From: Silene latifolia
Lineage: Eukaryota > Streptophyta > Magnoliopsida > Caryophyllales > Caryophyllaceae
DNA: 64,000 nt
Direction of reading: 5' to 3'
Assembly: GCF_048544455.1 (NCBI RefSeq)
Contig: NC_133538.1
Coordinates: 41,365,969-41,429,968 of the forward strand
A program made the position numbers and the translations under genes. The first letter of the stretch is position 1. The number at the start of each line of letters is the position of its first letter. Below the pieces are notes generated by a model. That model was not told where the DNA came from, ran no database searches, and saw only the letters and a list, made by a program, of their open reading frames with translations. Positions 46,339 to 55,802 of the stretch are shown here, piece by piece.

Positions 46339-47669
46339 TATAATACCACATATTTCTGAGTATAGTGAACTCGGTCGAGTAGGCTGTACTCGACCGAGTG
46401 GGTCATCAGGTGTTTTGAGGCAGGCAACTACCTTAGGTGTACTCTGCCGAGTATGTTAGACACTCGGTTGAGTAGGACGTACTATTTTGAGTATGTTTAG
46501 TACTCGATCAAGTGCCCGGTCTGACGAGTCGTTTTTCCGCGGTTTGATTAGAGTGATAAGGGAATTATATATATATTTCGATAATCATATCGTTAATCAA
46601 TTTATTAAAACTAAAAGATTTCTCTAAACTCTCCCTAATCACTCTAATCATCAAGCAAGCAAGATCTTGCTTTCGGTTGCCGGATTCCGTGTTCTTGTGT
46701 CAATCAATTTGTAAGTATTGATTTCATTTATTTTGCAATTTGTTTACATTTGTTGAACCCCTAATTTGGATTAAGATCGGGGATAATTAGTTGATTAGTG
46801 ATGTGGTATTACTTGATTATCTTTTTTAGGTGACAGTTTCGTAGAGGAGCAGTTCTATCTTTGTTGTTGTGTTGATTTGGGGAATTTGTGAATAAGGTAG
46901 GGTTTCCTACTCAGTTTTCTGTATGATTGATTATAAGTTGATTGGAAATGTGTGATTATTTTTGATGTGGATTACTGTGGTATTTTGATATTGTTGACAT
47001 TGTTGGTATTGATTGTGGAGCCATTGTCGGGAGATGGTCTTCACCCCATTGTTCCACCCTTGTGGCTCCTGTCACAAGGGGGATGTGCACATTAATGATC
47101 TGGGTTCGCTTGTTACGATGAGCGGGGCTTAGGTGGCAAGGCTGCGGTCTACCACTGGCGGAATGGGTACCTGTTGCAATGGGTAACCTGGCAGGTCTGG
47201 GCCGCGATTTGGACATTTGTATTTGGAGGTTGGAGAATTTTTATTGCAGGATTGTTTTGTATTGGTTTTTGTACTGTAGTTCATGATTGATTATGCAGTT
47301 GACTGACCCTTTGATGTTTTCAAAACCTGCGGTGATCCATTGGGAGATGGTGAGCAGAAGTGTAGCAGGTTTTGTTGTTGAGCTTGCATGAATGTTTTGA
47401 TGAGACGCTCGCGAGACGATAATTTTTAGCTTCCGTCGAGTCTTTTAGCTTCCGCTGAGTTAGAATATTTGGTCGCATAGAATACAGTTGTATCTTTTCT
47501 TTTTGATTTAGCATTTACATTTATATAATTTGTTTAAACTACTTTACTTTCAATATACGTTCTTTTTATGGTCAATTTAATATACCTTTTCTCGGGTAAC
47601 CAAGATGGTAGCACTTCCGTTTACTAAGGCAGACTTTGGTAAGGCACTTTGGTAAATGAGGGTGTTACA
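46339..47669 (+). repeat. 3' LTR of element B
   Basis: About 1.33 kb, TATAATACCACA (expected TGTAATACC) to GGGTGTTACA. ACTCGGCCGAGT-type repeats occur near its start (46360-46520). Its 5' partner is outside the window. The right end abuts the protease region of element A. Confidence 0.82.
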
Positions 47670-48631
47670 TGGCTATCTTCCGAAATATCTAGGACAACAA
47701 AGTCGGAAGGGACATACCAACATTAACGGGTACATCTTCAAGCACCCTCATGGGGCATTTGATAGATCTATCCGCTAATTGAAGAGTCATGTTAATAGGT
47801 AACAATTCGTTCATTCTAATTTTCTAATCAATATTTAGTGGCAACACACTAACACTAACATTAACCCCTAGATCACATAAGGGCCGAGATATAGGAACAC
47901 CACCAACTATACATGGGATAGAGAAACTTCTCGGGTCACCAAGCTTTGTAGGCATTTTGTTCATCAAGATCGCACTACGATCCTCGGTCAATGCCACCAT
48001 CTCTTGGTCACCCAAGGTTCTCTTCTTTGACAAGATATCTTAACTTTGCATAAATTGGCATGTTTAAAATCACGTTGGTAAAAGGGAGAGTAACTTCAAG
48101 TTTGTCTAACATTTCACAAAATTTGGTGTGCTTAAAGTTCTCCCTAAATTTATGGCTCTAGAAGGATAGGATATTAGTGACAAGTTAAAAGTTGGAAGAT
48201 ACCTTTAGGGATGATGGATTGTTTGTTACCTTTGAGGGAGGTTGCAAAAGTATTTCCTCACCATCTTCCTTACCTATTTTCTCCTCATAAGGAAGGTCTT
48301 GTACAAGCCCATCATTATCTTTACCCTTAGGAGCTTCCTTGCTTGTTGCTGCTTAATTTTTACCCTTCCCTTCTTGGATTCCCTCATTCTTGCCGAAGGA
48401 GTCATTGGTGGAGTCTCTCTTCCATCATTCATTACTATTCTCTTTCTCTTTGGATCAACTTCAACATTTAGATCCTTGTAGGGGTCTTCAAGTCTCAACC
48501 TACTTCTCAAAAGCACCGCATGTGCTTGATGATTTGATGAGGCATCTCTAGAATTTTGTCCTTGAGCTAACAAGCCACCTTGTGGTCTTTGTGGGTTTGC
48601 TAGAACTTGTGACGCAACTTGAGATTATAGG
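47670..48631 (-). pseudogene. Element A: gag end and protease
   Basis: The most downstream surviving piece of A, cut at 47670 by element B. It contains ILMNKMPTKLGDPRSFSIPC and a protease-like LCDLGVNVSV at about 47840-47990, equivalent to LCDLGASVSVIP in element F. It has many stops. The gag frame joins 49447-50508 after removal of the Cassandra element and one TTCTT copy. Confidence 0.75.
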
Positions 48632-48636
48632 TTCTT

Positions 48637-48951
48637 TGTAACACCTCACGGTAATTGAAGAGGTCCATTGATAGGCTTAAATGACTAGTGCTTAAAGGGA
48701 TTGGAAGTACTACTCATATCAACAAAGTGCACTTTCTTTTATGGTCATCCATGCGAAAGAACTCCAAAGTTAAGCGTGCTTGGCTGGGAGTAGTCTTAGG
48801 ATGGGTGACCTCCTGGGAAGGTTTCCGGGATGCGCATGAGTGAGGACAAAATGCGCTATAAAGGACCCGTGTTGATCTGTGGGCCATGTACACAGCCTGG
48901 TGAGCTATCATAAGTAACCGCTCCCGACCCGGTTTGGGCCGGGGTGTTACA
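48637..48951 (+). repeat. 5' LTR of Cassandra
   Basis: 315 bp, carrying the 5S-like segment at about 48743-48838. Confidence 0.95.
48743..48838 (+). other. 5S rRNA-like segment, 5' LTR of Cassandra
   Basis: Contains AAGTTAAGCGTGCTTGG (the box A region) and GGATGGGTGACCTCCTGGG (intermediate element and box C) of plant 5S rRNA, so the internal pol III promoter is largely kept. The flanks diverge from a 5S gene, so this is not a functional rRNA gene. Confidence 0.93.
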
Positions 48952-48953
48952 AG

Positions 48954-48965
48954 TGGTATCAGAGC
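48954..48965 (+). other. Primer-binding site of Cassandra
   Basis: TGGTATCAGAGC, a perfect initiator-methionine tRNA match, two bases after the 5' LTR. Confidence 0.95.
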
Positions 48966-49126
48966 AACCCTGCGACCGTGTGGTGATGGGAGGCAGTTGT
49001 TATAGGCTCCTGGAGGCGGTGGTTATACGTTCCATTGTGATCACACACCTAGCGGGGGAGGATTCTGGGTTAGCGGTTATGCTCCCAGGTGCAACGAGGA
49101 CGTTGCGTTCTTCTAGTGGGGGTGAC

Positions 49127-49441
49127 TGTAACACCCCACGGTAATTGAAGAGGTCCATTGATAGGCTTAAATGACTAGTGCTTAAAGGGATTGGAAGTAC
49201 TACTCATATCAACAAAGTGCACTTTCTTTTATGTTCATCCATGCGAAAGAACTCCAAAGTTAAGCGTGCTTGGCTGGGAGTAGTCTTAGGATGGGTGACC
49301 TCCTGGGAAGGTTTCCGGGATGCGCATGAGTGAGGAAAAAATGCGCTATAAAGGACCCGCGTTGATCTGTGGGCCATGTACACAGCCTGGTGAGCTATCA
49401 TAAGTAACCGCTCCCGACCCGGTTTGGGCCGGGGTGTTACA
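49127..49441 (+). repeat. 3' LTR of Cassandra
   Basis: 315 bp, with the 5S-like segment at about 49233-49328. About four substitutions relative to the 5' LTR. Confidence 0.95.
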
Positions 49442-49446
49442 TTCTT

Positions 49447-50508
49447 TATCTCACGTTGGGTAGCACTCATCAAATTCTTCATGTCTCGGGTATGTGTTGT
49501 TTGCATGTTGCCCAACACATTCATAATGTCACTAAGTCGAGCATCTAATGTTGAGCTTCCTTGTTGGGGTGGTTCTTGGAAAGGTTGATTCGCCAACGGG
49601 AGAGGGAATTCGTAGTCATTTCGATTGTTGTTTGAACCTTAGTTGTTGTTATACTCTTGGTTCCCTTGACTATTCCCTCTAGGCCCTTGATTGTTGAACT
49701 TTGAACCTTGGCCTTGGTTAAACCCTTAGTTGTTATGATTGAACCCTTGGTTGTAGTTCCCTTATTGAAATTTGATTCCATTGTAGATTCCCTTGGTTAT
49801 ACGCAAAACCTTGATCCCATTGTTATTCCCATAATTGTTTCTTTGGTTAAATCCACCACCCCTGGGTTCACCGAATCCCGGGGGATTCATGTTTTGTGCT
49901 TGGGGTTGTGGTAGTGGATTTGGGACATTTGTGCTCCTATAGCTATATTTGGGGTGATTCCTCAAACCGGGATGATATTAATTAGAATTCAGGTTGTAGG
50001 TGTTTTGATTGTTGTTGAAAGGTGCCTTTGGAGGTCTAGTGGGATTGTTGTAGGCCTGGAAGGCATTAACATTTTGTACATCATCTTCACCTCCCATGTT
50101 GTTGTAAAGATTATTGGCACAAACATCATATGTATACCCCATTCCTCCACAAGATTCACAAGTGGGAGCTTTCACATTTGTCTACCATGGGTGGTCCACG
50201 TGAAAAAGTTGCTTGATGCACTTGCTTCCTAGACATCTCCTCAAACTTCTTGGTAAGAAGATCATTTTTTGAATTTATCTCCGCATTAGATGGATAAATG
50301 GTTTCAGAAGGATACCGACTATTCCTTCTCAACATATTCCCTCTATATCCATAGTTTGACTTGGAGTCCACCATCTTCTTTATAAGAGCCAAACCATCGG
50401 CATCACTAAGGTGGTGAAATCCTCCTCCCGCCGATGCATTGACCATTTCCGTGGTCCATGGCAATAATGTTTGAAAGAGTGCTTATGTCACATACCACGC
50501 CGGGATAC
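49447..50508 (-). pseudogene. Element A: middle part of gag
   Basis: A gag remnant between the F and Cassandra insertions. It includes NASAGGGFHHLSDADGLALI and an Athila-type zinc-knuckle region CESCGGMGYTYDVC, where the histidine is replaced by tyrosine. A glutamine/asparagine-rich region (NQRNNYGNNNG) and the later TLDARLSDIMNVLG segment follow. Stops and frame changes are frequent. The N-terminal gag is at 60489-61225; frame and conserved gag residues match across F. Confidence 0.8.
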
Positions 50509-50513
50509 CATGG

Positions 50514-52249
50514 TGGCCGGACTCACTTGGAGCTTATATTTCGGTTACTTGTCTTTAGGAGCACCTACACCAAAACAATATTTATAACTTTACGAACAAC
50601 TCTACTATTAGTAAAGAGGCAAGTAAAGGTCGGATCCCAAGGGACGGGTATTGATGTAGGATTTTCGATTGCAAGTAGCGGTGTCTAGAGGTGTCACAAT
50701 TTGGGTTGAGATAAGAAGATGACTAAACTAAATAACAATTAAAGTAAACAAGCAAGATGACTAAAATGAGATGTCAACAATTGATTAAAAACACTAGGGT
50801 GTCATGGGGTCATAGGGGATTCATGGGAATTGATCATACAAACATATTCTCAAATTATAAGCAAGCAATTATTGTTGTGATAGGATCGAGTTGGTTTATA
50901 TCTTACAATCCTAGGAAGGTTTGGGTCCCGGAGCCGAATCGATTAGATTGTACAACACCTACAAGTCGACTTAATCCTCCTTACTCAACTATATGCATGG
51001 TCTAATGATACTCGAGTTGGTTTATGTTTTACAAGTCTCATTGAAAAGGTAAGTGATGGGTAAAAAATGCAAGGATTCATAAAGTTGCATTTCATCAAAC
51101 ATAACATGTGCATACGTTGAGATCACAACAAGCAAGCAAAAAAAATATGAAAACATATTAAATTAAGCATGAATCATCCCCCATGTTGGTTTCCCCTAAT
51201 TACCCATTAACCCTAGTCAAGGAAACTACTCACTCATTATCAAGTTTAACATGTTAACAAGGTTGTCAATCATATTAACAAAGCAAAATATGATGAATAA
51301 ATAAAGATGATTAACAATAATTAAAAAGGGATTAAGAGAGTTATACCTAATGATGATTCCAAAATAATAATGAAAAGAATAAAAGAAGTACTTGATGATT
51401 TATGGAAGGTTGTTAATATCCCAATAAACCCAAATAATCTTCAATTACCCAAAATAAAAGATGAACAAAAGATAAATTAAGGAAATGAGATTTGTATTAA
51501 TATTTGATTAGAAGTTGATTACAAGATTAAGAAGATATTAGAATGATATAAACTACACTAAAGATTGATAAGAAGAACATGATCATCTAATTAGACTAAC
51601 GGGGTATTTATAGTGGGGATTAGGTGCACAAATTTGGGTTTACTAAGGGCTTAAATGACGATTAAGTCCTTGAGGAATCGCTCCTCTCAAGAAAATATGT
51701 GGGTCTCCTTTTTGCTAGTCTTCCAAAACTATGCGCATCTTCAATGGAGGGAAGAAGAGGACGTGTTGTCCTGTAACACAATCCGAGCGTCTAAGGATCG
51801 GGACGGGCGTATTCTCAGGTGGCTGGATGAGCGTCTGGGAAGCTTGGACGAGCGTCCTGGGAAGCTTCTGGACGGGCGTCCCGAGTGGTTGGACGAGCGG
51901 ATTCTTTGTCAGCTTTCATTTCTTCTTTTCTTCTTCTCTTCTCCCAACAATCCTCCGGGATTTTGTCGGGGATGCAAGGATCTTCTTCATCATTGCCCAT
52001 CTACTACAATATGTACAGAGGCCTTCTAGTCTTGTCTTCTCTTTGATGCTTGGTCATTAGATTCGTTCAATTTAGCTATTTTTTGCCTTGAAAATGCAAG
52101 GTTTGCACTCCTCTCCTACCAAGGAAACAAAACCTCAAAGAATATGCAAAACAAAGGACTAAAGATAGTAAATGACCCAAACATGCACTAAAAAGCATGG
52201 GAACGAGGCTAATTCGGGGACTAAATATGCTCAAATATTGGTCACATCA
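50514..52249 (-). repeat. 3' LTR of element F
   Basis: TGGCCGGACT to GGTCACATCA in plus-strand reading. TATA box on the minus strand at 51605-51612. A GC-rich island with GGACGAGCGTC-type repeats lies at about 51785-51905. Confidence 0.93.
51605..51612 (-). promoter_or_regulatory. TATA box of the F 3' LTR
   Basis: TATAAATA on the minus strand, conserved in position with 59839-59846 and with solo LTR I. Confidence 0.6.
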
Positions 52250-54238
52250 AATATCCCCAAACCGAACCTTTGCTCGTCCCGAGTAAAGACGTGACAAAAA
52301 CTAAGACCCTTATTTAAACTAACCTACTAGCATAGCCGATATGAGACAATTAGCGGGTCTCACTCCGCCCCTTCAACTCACAACAAGACAACCATGAGGT
52401 AGGATACCTTCTTGCAAGGCAAGGTGGGTCTGTCCAAAATGGCGACACATGCAAGCATTAAAGCACACAAAACAAGTAATGGATGCATCTACAAAAAGAA
52501 TAGCCACTTTCCTCATCTAAGTGGCAAAAATTACCTAAAGGGGAAGCAATTCAAGGGTACACACTCCTTCATAAATATGGTTTCTTCAAACTACTAAGCC
52601 TAGAAGGATACCAATAAATCACCTCCAAGTTGTGTCATGCTAGGGTACCTTTGTCCTCAATCGTTAAATGCTTTTGTCAAGAGTAGACTCCCTATGGTGT
52701 TAGAAACACTGGAGGATCGCGGAATTCCCTTTCTTGCCTAGACAAGAAGAAAGGTCGTCTCCTCTCTACCTTGCACAAAAGTGGATACGATGGATAAAGG
52801 GATCGATAGTATTTGAGTTTCATGTGGGAGTTTGCTTTTTTTTGTTGTTTTTCCCCCCAATTTCTTGTGGCATTTGACATTTGAGAACACTTTCTTTTTG
52901 CCATTTATTTTGATTTTTGGCATTTCAATACTTGACAACTTTCAACTTTTGCATTTTCTTTTGAACATTTTCAAAGTCACCCCATTTGTAGTGAGGGTGC
53001 TTTATATTTTAAACATTAGGAGTCTATTTTTGCTCCTCTTTTCTTTTGATGCAATTGCAAACTTTTTCAACTTTAATTTCATTTTTTGAACTCAAATTTT
53101 TGAACAACTTTTGTGCCCATTACCTTTTGATGACAAAATGTATGGTAGAACATGGATAAATGATGGTTGCATGGTTTCAAGGGTCACCTTGGAATAAACG
53201 GTAGCCACGGAGTTATCACACCACAAGGTACTCTTGACTAGGCCTTAATCCATTGGTCAAAGGATACTAGCATGACACATCCTAGGATGTTTTCCAAGTA
53301 TTCTAACAAGCAAAGTCTTAAGAAGAAAAAGCATCTACTAGGGCCTATATACACTTGTCAAGCTTCCCAAGTAGACAGTTTCACAAATTTTTTCCTAAAT
53401 GCACCTATATGCCATGATGCAACTAACATTTATACATCCTAATGCATATGCTTCTACCAAATAATATGCCAAATAACCTAAATACAAGTCCTAAATTCAC
53501 ATTATTTCATACCGCATCAATCAAAATAAAGCCACATAGTCATTAACACAAAGAGGAAAAAAGAGATTGGAAAGATCATACCAGGCGGTCTTCAATATCC
53601 TCATGTCTCAGATGTGGCGTAGTCAATCAATGTGAACAAGGATGAACAAACACAATATATACAAAAAATATATACAAGACTACACTACAAAGGAATGAAC
53701 ATGTTTTTGATTTTTCAATTTTTCAATTTTTTTTTGTTTTTTCGAAATTTTTGGTTTTTTTTTTGGATTTTGATTAAAATTCAAGTTAGAATTTCCCATC
53801 CTCACACTAGTATGGGCATTGTCCTCAATGGCCAATATGATAGGAAAATTATGCAATGAATATGCATGATTTCTTAACTAAATGCAAATTATACTAAGCT
53901 ACACTACATGATGCATGTGTTTTTGTTATGGCGGAGAGCAAAATTTAAATTATCTCCCAATGCATATGCTTGTACTTCCCCAAACCAAAATAGACATTAT
54001 TTCTAATGTCTTGAATTTCGGGGTAGTTCATGCACATGGAATGCAATGCATGAAACTAAAGACTCTCATCTTGGATTTTACAAAATGGGAACAATAAAAA
54101 TGAACACCTTAAAAAGTCCAAGGTGTTAATCCTCCATGTTGCTAGGACTCCTCAAAATAAATGATCAAGATAAAATAAAAACAAGGGAAGTAGACAAACC
54201 ATAATGGAGGTGTAAGAATGTAGGAGCCTCCAAATTTG
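52250..54238 (-). other. Element F 3' untranslated region
   Basis: Starts with the polypurine tract (minus strand GGTTTGGGGATATT, 52250-52263). The rest is A/T-rich with poly-T runs (about 53690-53780) and no credible gene. Confidence 0.6.
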
Positions 54239-54931
54239 CTAATCTTCACCCATCATATCATCATCATCAACATCCTCCTCTCTTGAGGTATCATGAACTT
54301 CCATAGATGTGGAATCGTGTCCACTCTCACTTTCACTTTCTTGTTCTTCCTCACTTTCCTCTTCCTCTTCTTGAGCTTCTTCTTCTTGAACCTCTTCTTG
54401 AACCTCCTCTTCTTGAACACCTTCTTGAACACCACCCTCTTCAACAACCATCTCCTCTCCACCCGGTCTTTCACCACTAGAGGTGCTAGGAAAGAAAACT
54501 TCCCTATCCGCCCAACTAGGCAAAGGACATGATGGATCAAGAAGTCCTTGCCTAGCTAGATCTAGGAGGGGCGGATATTGGGCCTTGTAAGCATCCACTC
54601 TATCATTGTAAGCTTGCTTGTGCATTTCCCTCATGAGTAGTGTCAAGTAATCATTTCCCACTTCGACATCCTTGGGTTTGAACTCTTGGTATTCAAATGG
54701 GTAAGGTGGGGTGATAATGGAGGAGGAGGGCTCGGCAATTTCGCCTCTTTGTTGTTGAATGATATACTCGGTCTCTTCGAAGAGTGGGAGAAGGTAGATC
54801 GGTCGGTGAACATTCAATCGGCAAATTTTGGAAGGCAAGGTGAAAGATCTAGCTTCATTGGTTAACCACCCATATTTGTCGTCAAGAGTGTCGTGCTTGA
54901 CCCACTTGAACTTGTGAATCAAGGTGTCCAT
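54239..54931 (-). CDS. Acidic 230-residue ORF of element F
   Basis: An open frame from a genuine ATG (54931). The N-terminal two thirds contain GWLTNEARSFTLPSKICRLN and a proline/tyrosine-rich PPYPFEYQEF. The C-terminal third is a low-complexity acidic tract of repeated EEVQEE-type units ending in MMGED. It occupies the place where Athila elements carry a variable 3' extra ORF (sometimes called env-like), but I see no signal peptide or membrane segment. I cannot assign a function. The frame is free of stops, unlike gag-protease of the same element. Confidence 0.6.
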   Translation of the reverse strand: MDTLIHKFKWVKHDTLDDKYGWLTNEARSFTLPSKICRLNVHRPIYLLPLFEETEYIIQQQRGEIAEPSSSIITPPYPFEYQEFKPKDVEVGNDYLTLLMREMHKQAYNDRVDAYKAQYPPLLDLARQGLLDPSCPLPSWADREVFFPSTSSGERPGGEEMVVEEGGVQEGVQEEEVQEEVQEEEAQEEEEESEEEQESESESGHDSTSMEVHDTSREEDVDDDDMMGED

Positions 54932-55802
54932 AGGGATTTGATTTTGTTGAATTTGGTTGAGGAAATTTGATTATTGTTGATGGATAGGATGAGGGTTTTT
55001 GGGGTTTTTGGGTAGTGGGTAGTGTTTGAATGTAGAAGAAATGAGAATGAATGAGGGAAGAGGGTAAAAAAGACCCGTTATATTTGAAACTACAGGGGAA
55101 GACGAGCGGCTTTGTCATCGGGACGGGCGGATTCTTCAATGTCTATCCCAGGAAAAGACGCCACGGGACGAGCGTCTTGTTTCTAAGACGAGCGGATTCC
55201 TCCTTGAGGGACGAGCATCTTTTTGGAGGGACGCTCGAATTCCTTTACAGAGAAATTACCAGACTTTTGCTACTGAAAAAGACGAGCGTCTTTTTAGAAG
55301 GACGGCCGTCCAGAATGAGACGAGCAGATTCTCAGCTGAGACGCTCGGATTCTCTTACAGACTAGTTTTTTGTATTCTGCAGCTCTGCCAGACGAGCGTC
55401 TGGTGACATTGGACGCTCGGGTTCTTCAAGACGAGCGGATTGTCCGTTTGGACGCTCGGATTCCTCCATGACCACACAGATTCAGGTCCATCCGTGGGTA
55501 CTTCGTAACCCATGTCATTTTCATCTTCAATTCTCGTGTTCTTCATTTTAGGGGCACTACAAAGGCATGAATAGCCTAGGCAATTGCTATCCCCACACTA
55601 AGGTAAATCACTACACATCAATAAAATCATAAGTCCCTCCCTCACTTCTCTCAAAATGATGAATATCTTGATTAAGGCAAACAAATAAATCCAAAAATGA
55701 CAAAAATGCAATGAAAAAATTGAAATGCAAGTTAGGGAGTTAGAATATTTACAAATGGTGGTTTAGGGAGGACTCCACCAAACTCTCATCCAATGTGACA
55801 TG
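54932..55802. repeat. GC-rich repeat island of element F
   Basis: A non-coding interval. From about 55085 to 55480 it holds roughly a dozen copies of GACGAGCGTCT, GACGAGCGGATTC or the inverted GGACGCTCGGATTC. GAGCGTC and GACGCTC are reverse complements, so the island is rich in potential hairpins. Related repeats are in the F and I LTRs. RT, RNase H and integrase, expected here in an autonomous element, are absent. Confidence 0.75.

Larger units (their letters stand above)
21841..47669 (+). mobile_element. Tekay-like Ty3/gypsy element B (decayed, split by element E)
   Basis: A plus-strand chromovirus. Its 5' LTR lies outside the window beyond element C. Its leader (21841-22165), a gag piece and the first part of RT are here, then copia E (22771-43981) interrupts RT. 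RT, RNase H, integrase, the 3' UTR with polypurine tract (46326-46338) and the 3' LTR (46339-47669) follow. RT continues in frame across E once one copy of the CTTCA duplication is removed. B inserted into the protease region of element A. Internal deletions, stops and lost catalytic residues show it is old. Confidence 0.85.
48637..49441 (+). mobile_element. Cassandra TRIM retrotransposon
   Basis: 805 bp with two 315-bp LTRs (48637-48951 and 49127-49441) that begin TGTAACACC and end GGTGTTACA. They are flanked by the duplication TTCTT (48632-48636 and 49442-49446). The LTRs differ at about four positions. The tRNA-iMet PBS follows the 5' LTR, and a purine-rich GTGGGGGTGAC precedes the 3' LTR. 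It has no coding capacity, so it must use proteins from other elements. Both LTRs contain a 5S rRNA-like segment, the defining feature of Cassandra. It is inserted in the gag of element A. Confidence 0.96.

Noticed and set aside
48714-48911. A minus-strand 65-codon ORF in Cassandra
   Set aside because: It overlaps the 5S-like segment and lies in an element with no coding capacity.
48743-49328. Two 5S rRNA genes
   Set aside because: The 5S-like segments lie inside Cassandra LTRs and diverge from a 5S gene at both ends, so they are part of a TRIM.
1-52249. Solo LTR I and the F LTR as the two ends of one 52-kb element
   Set aside because: I and F each have their own target duplication (CTCAG and CATGG), and F has its own matching LTR pair.
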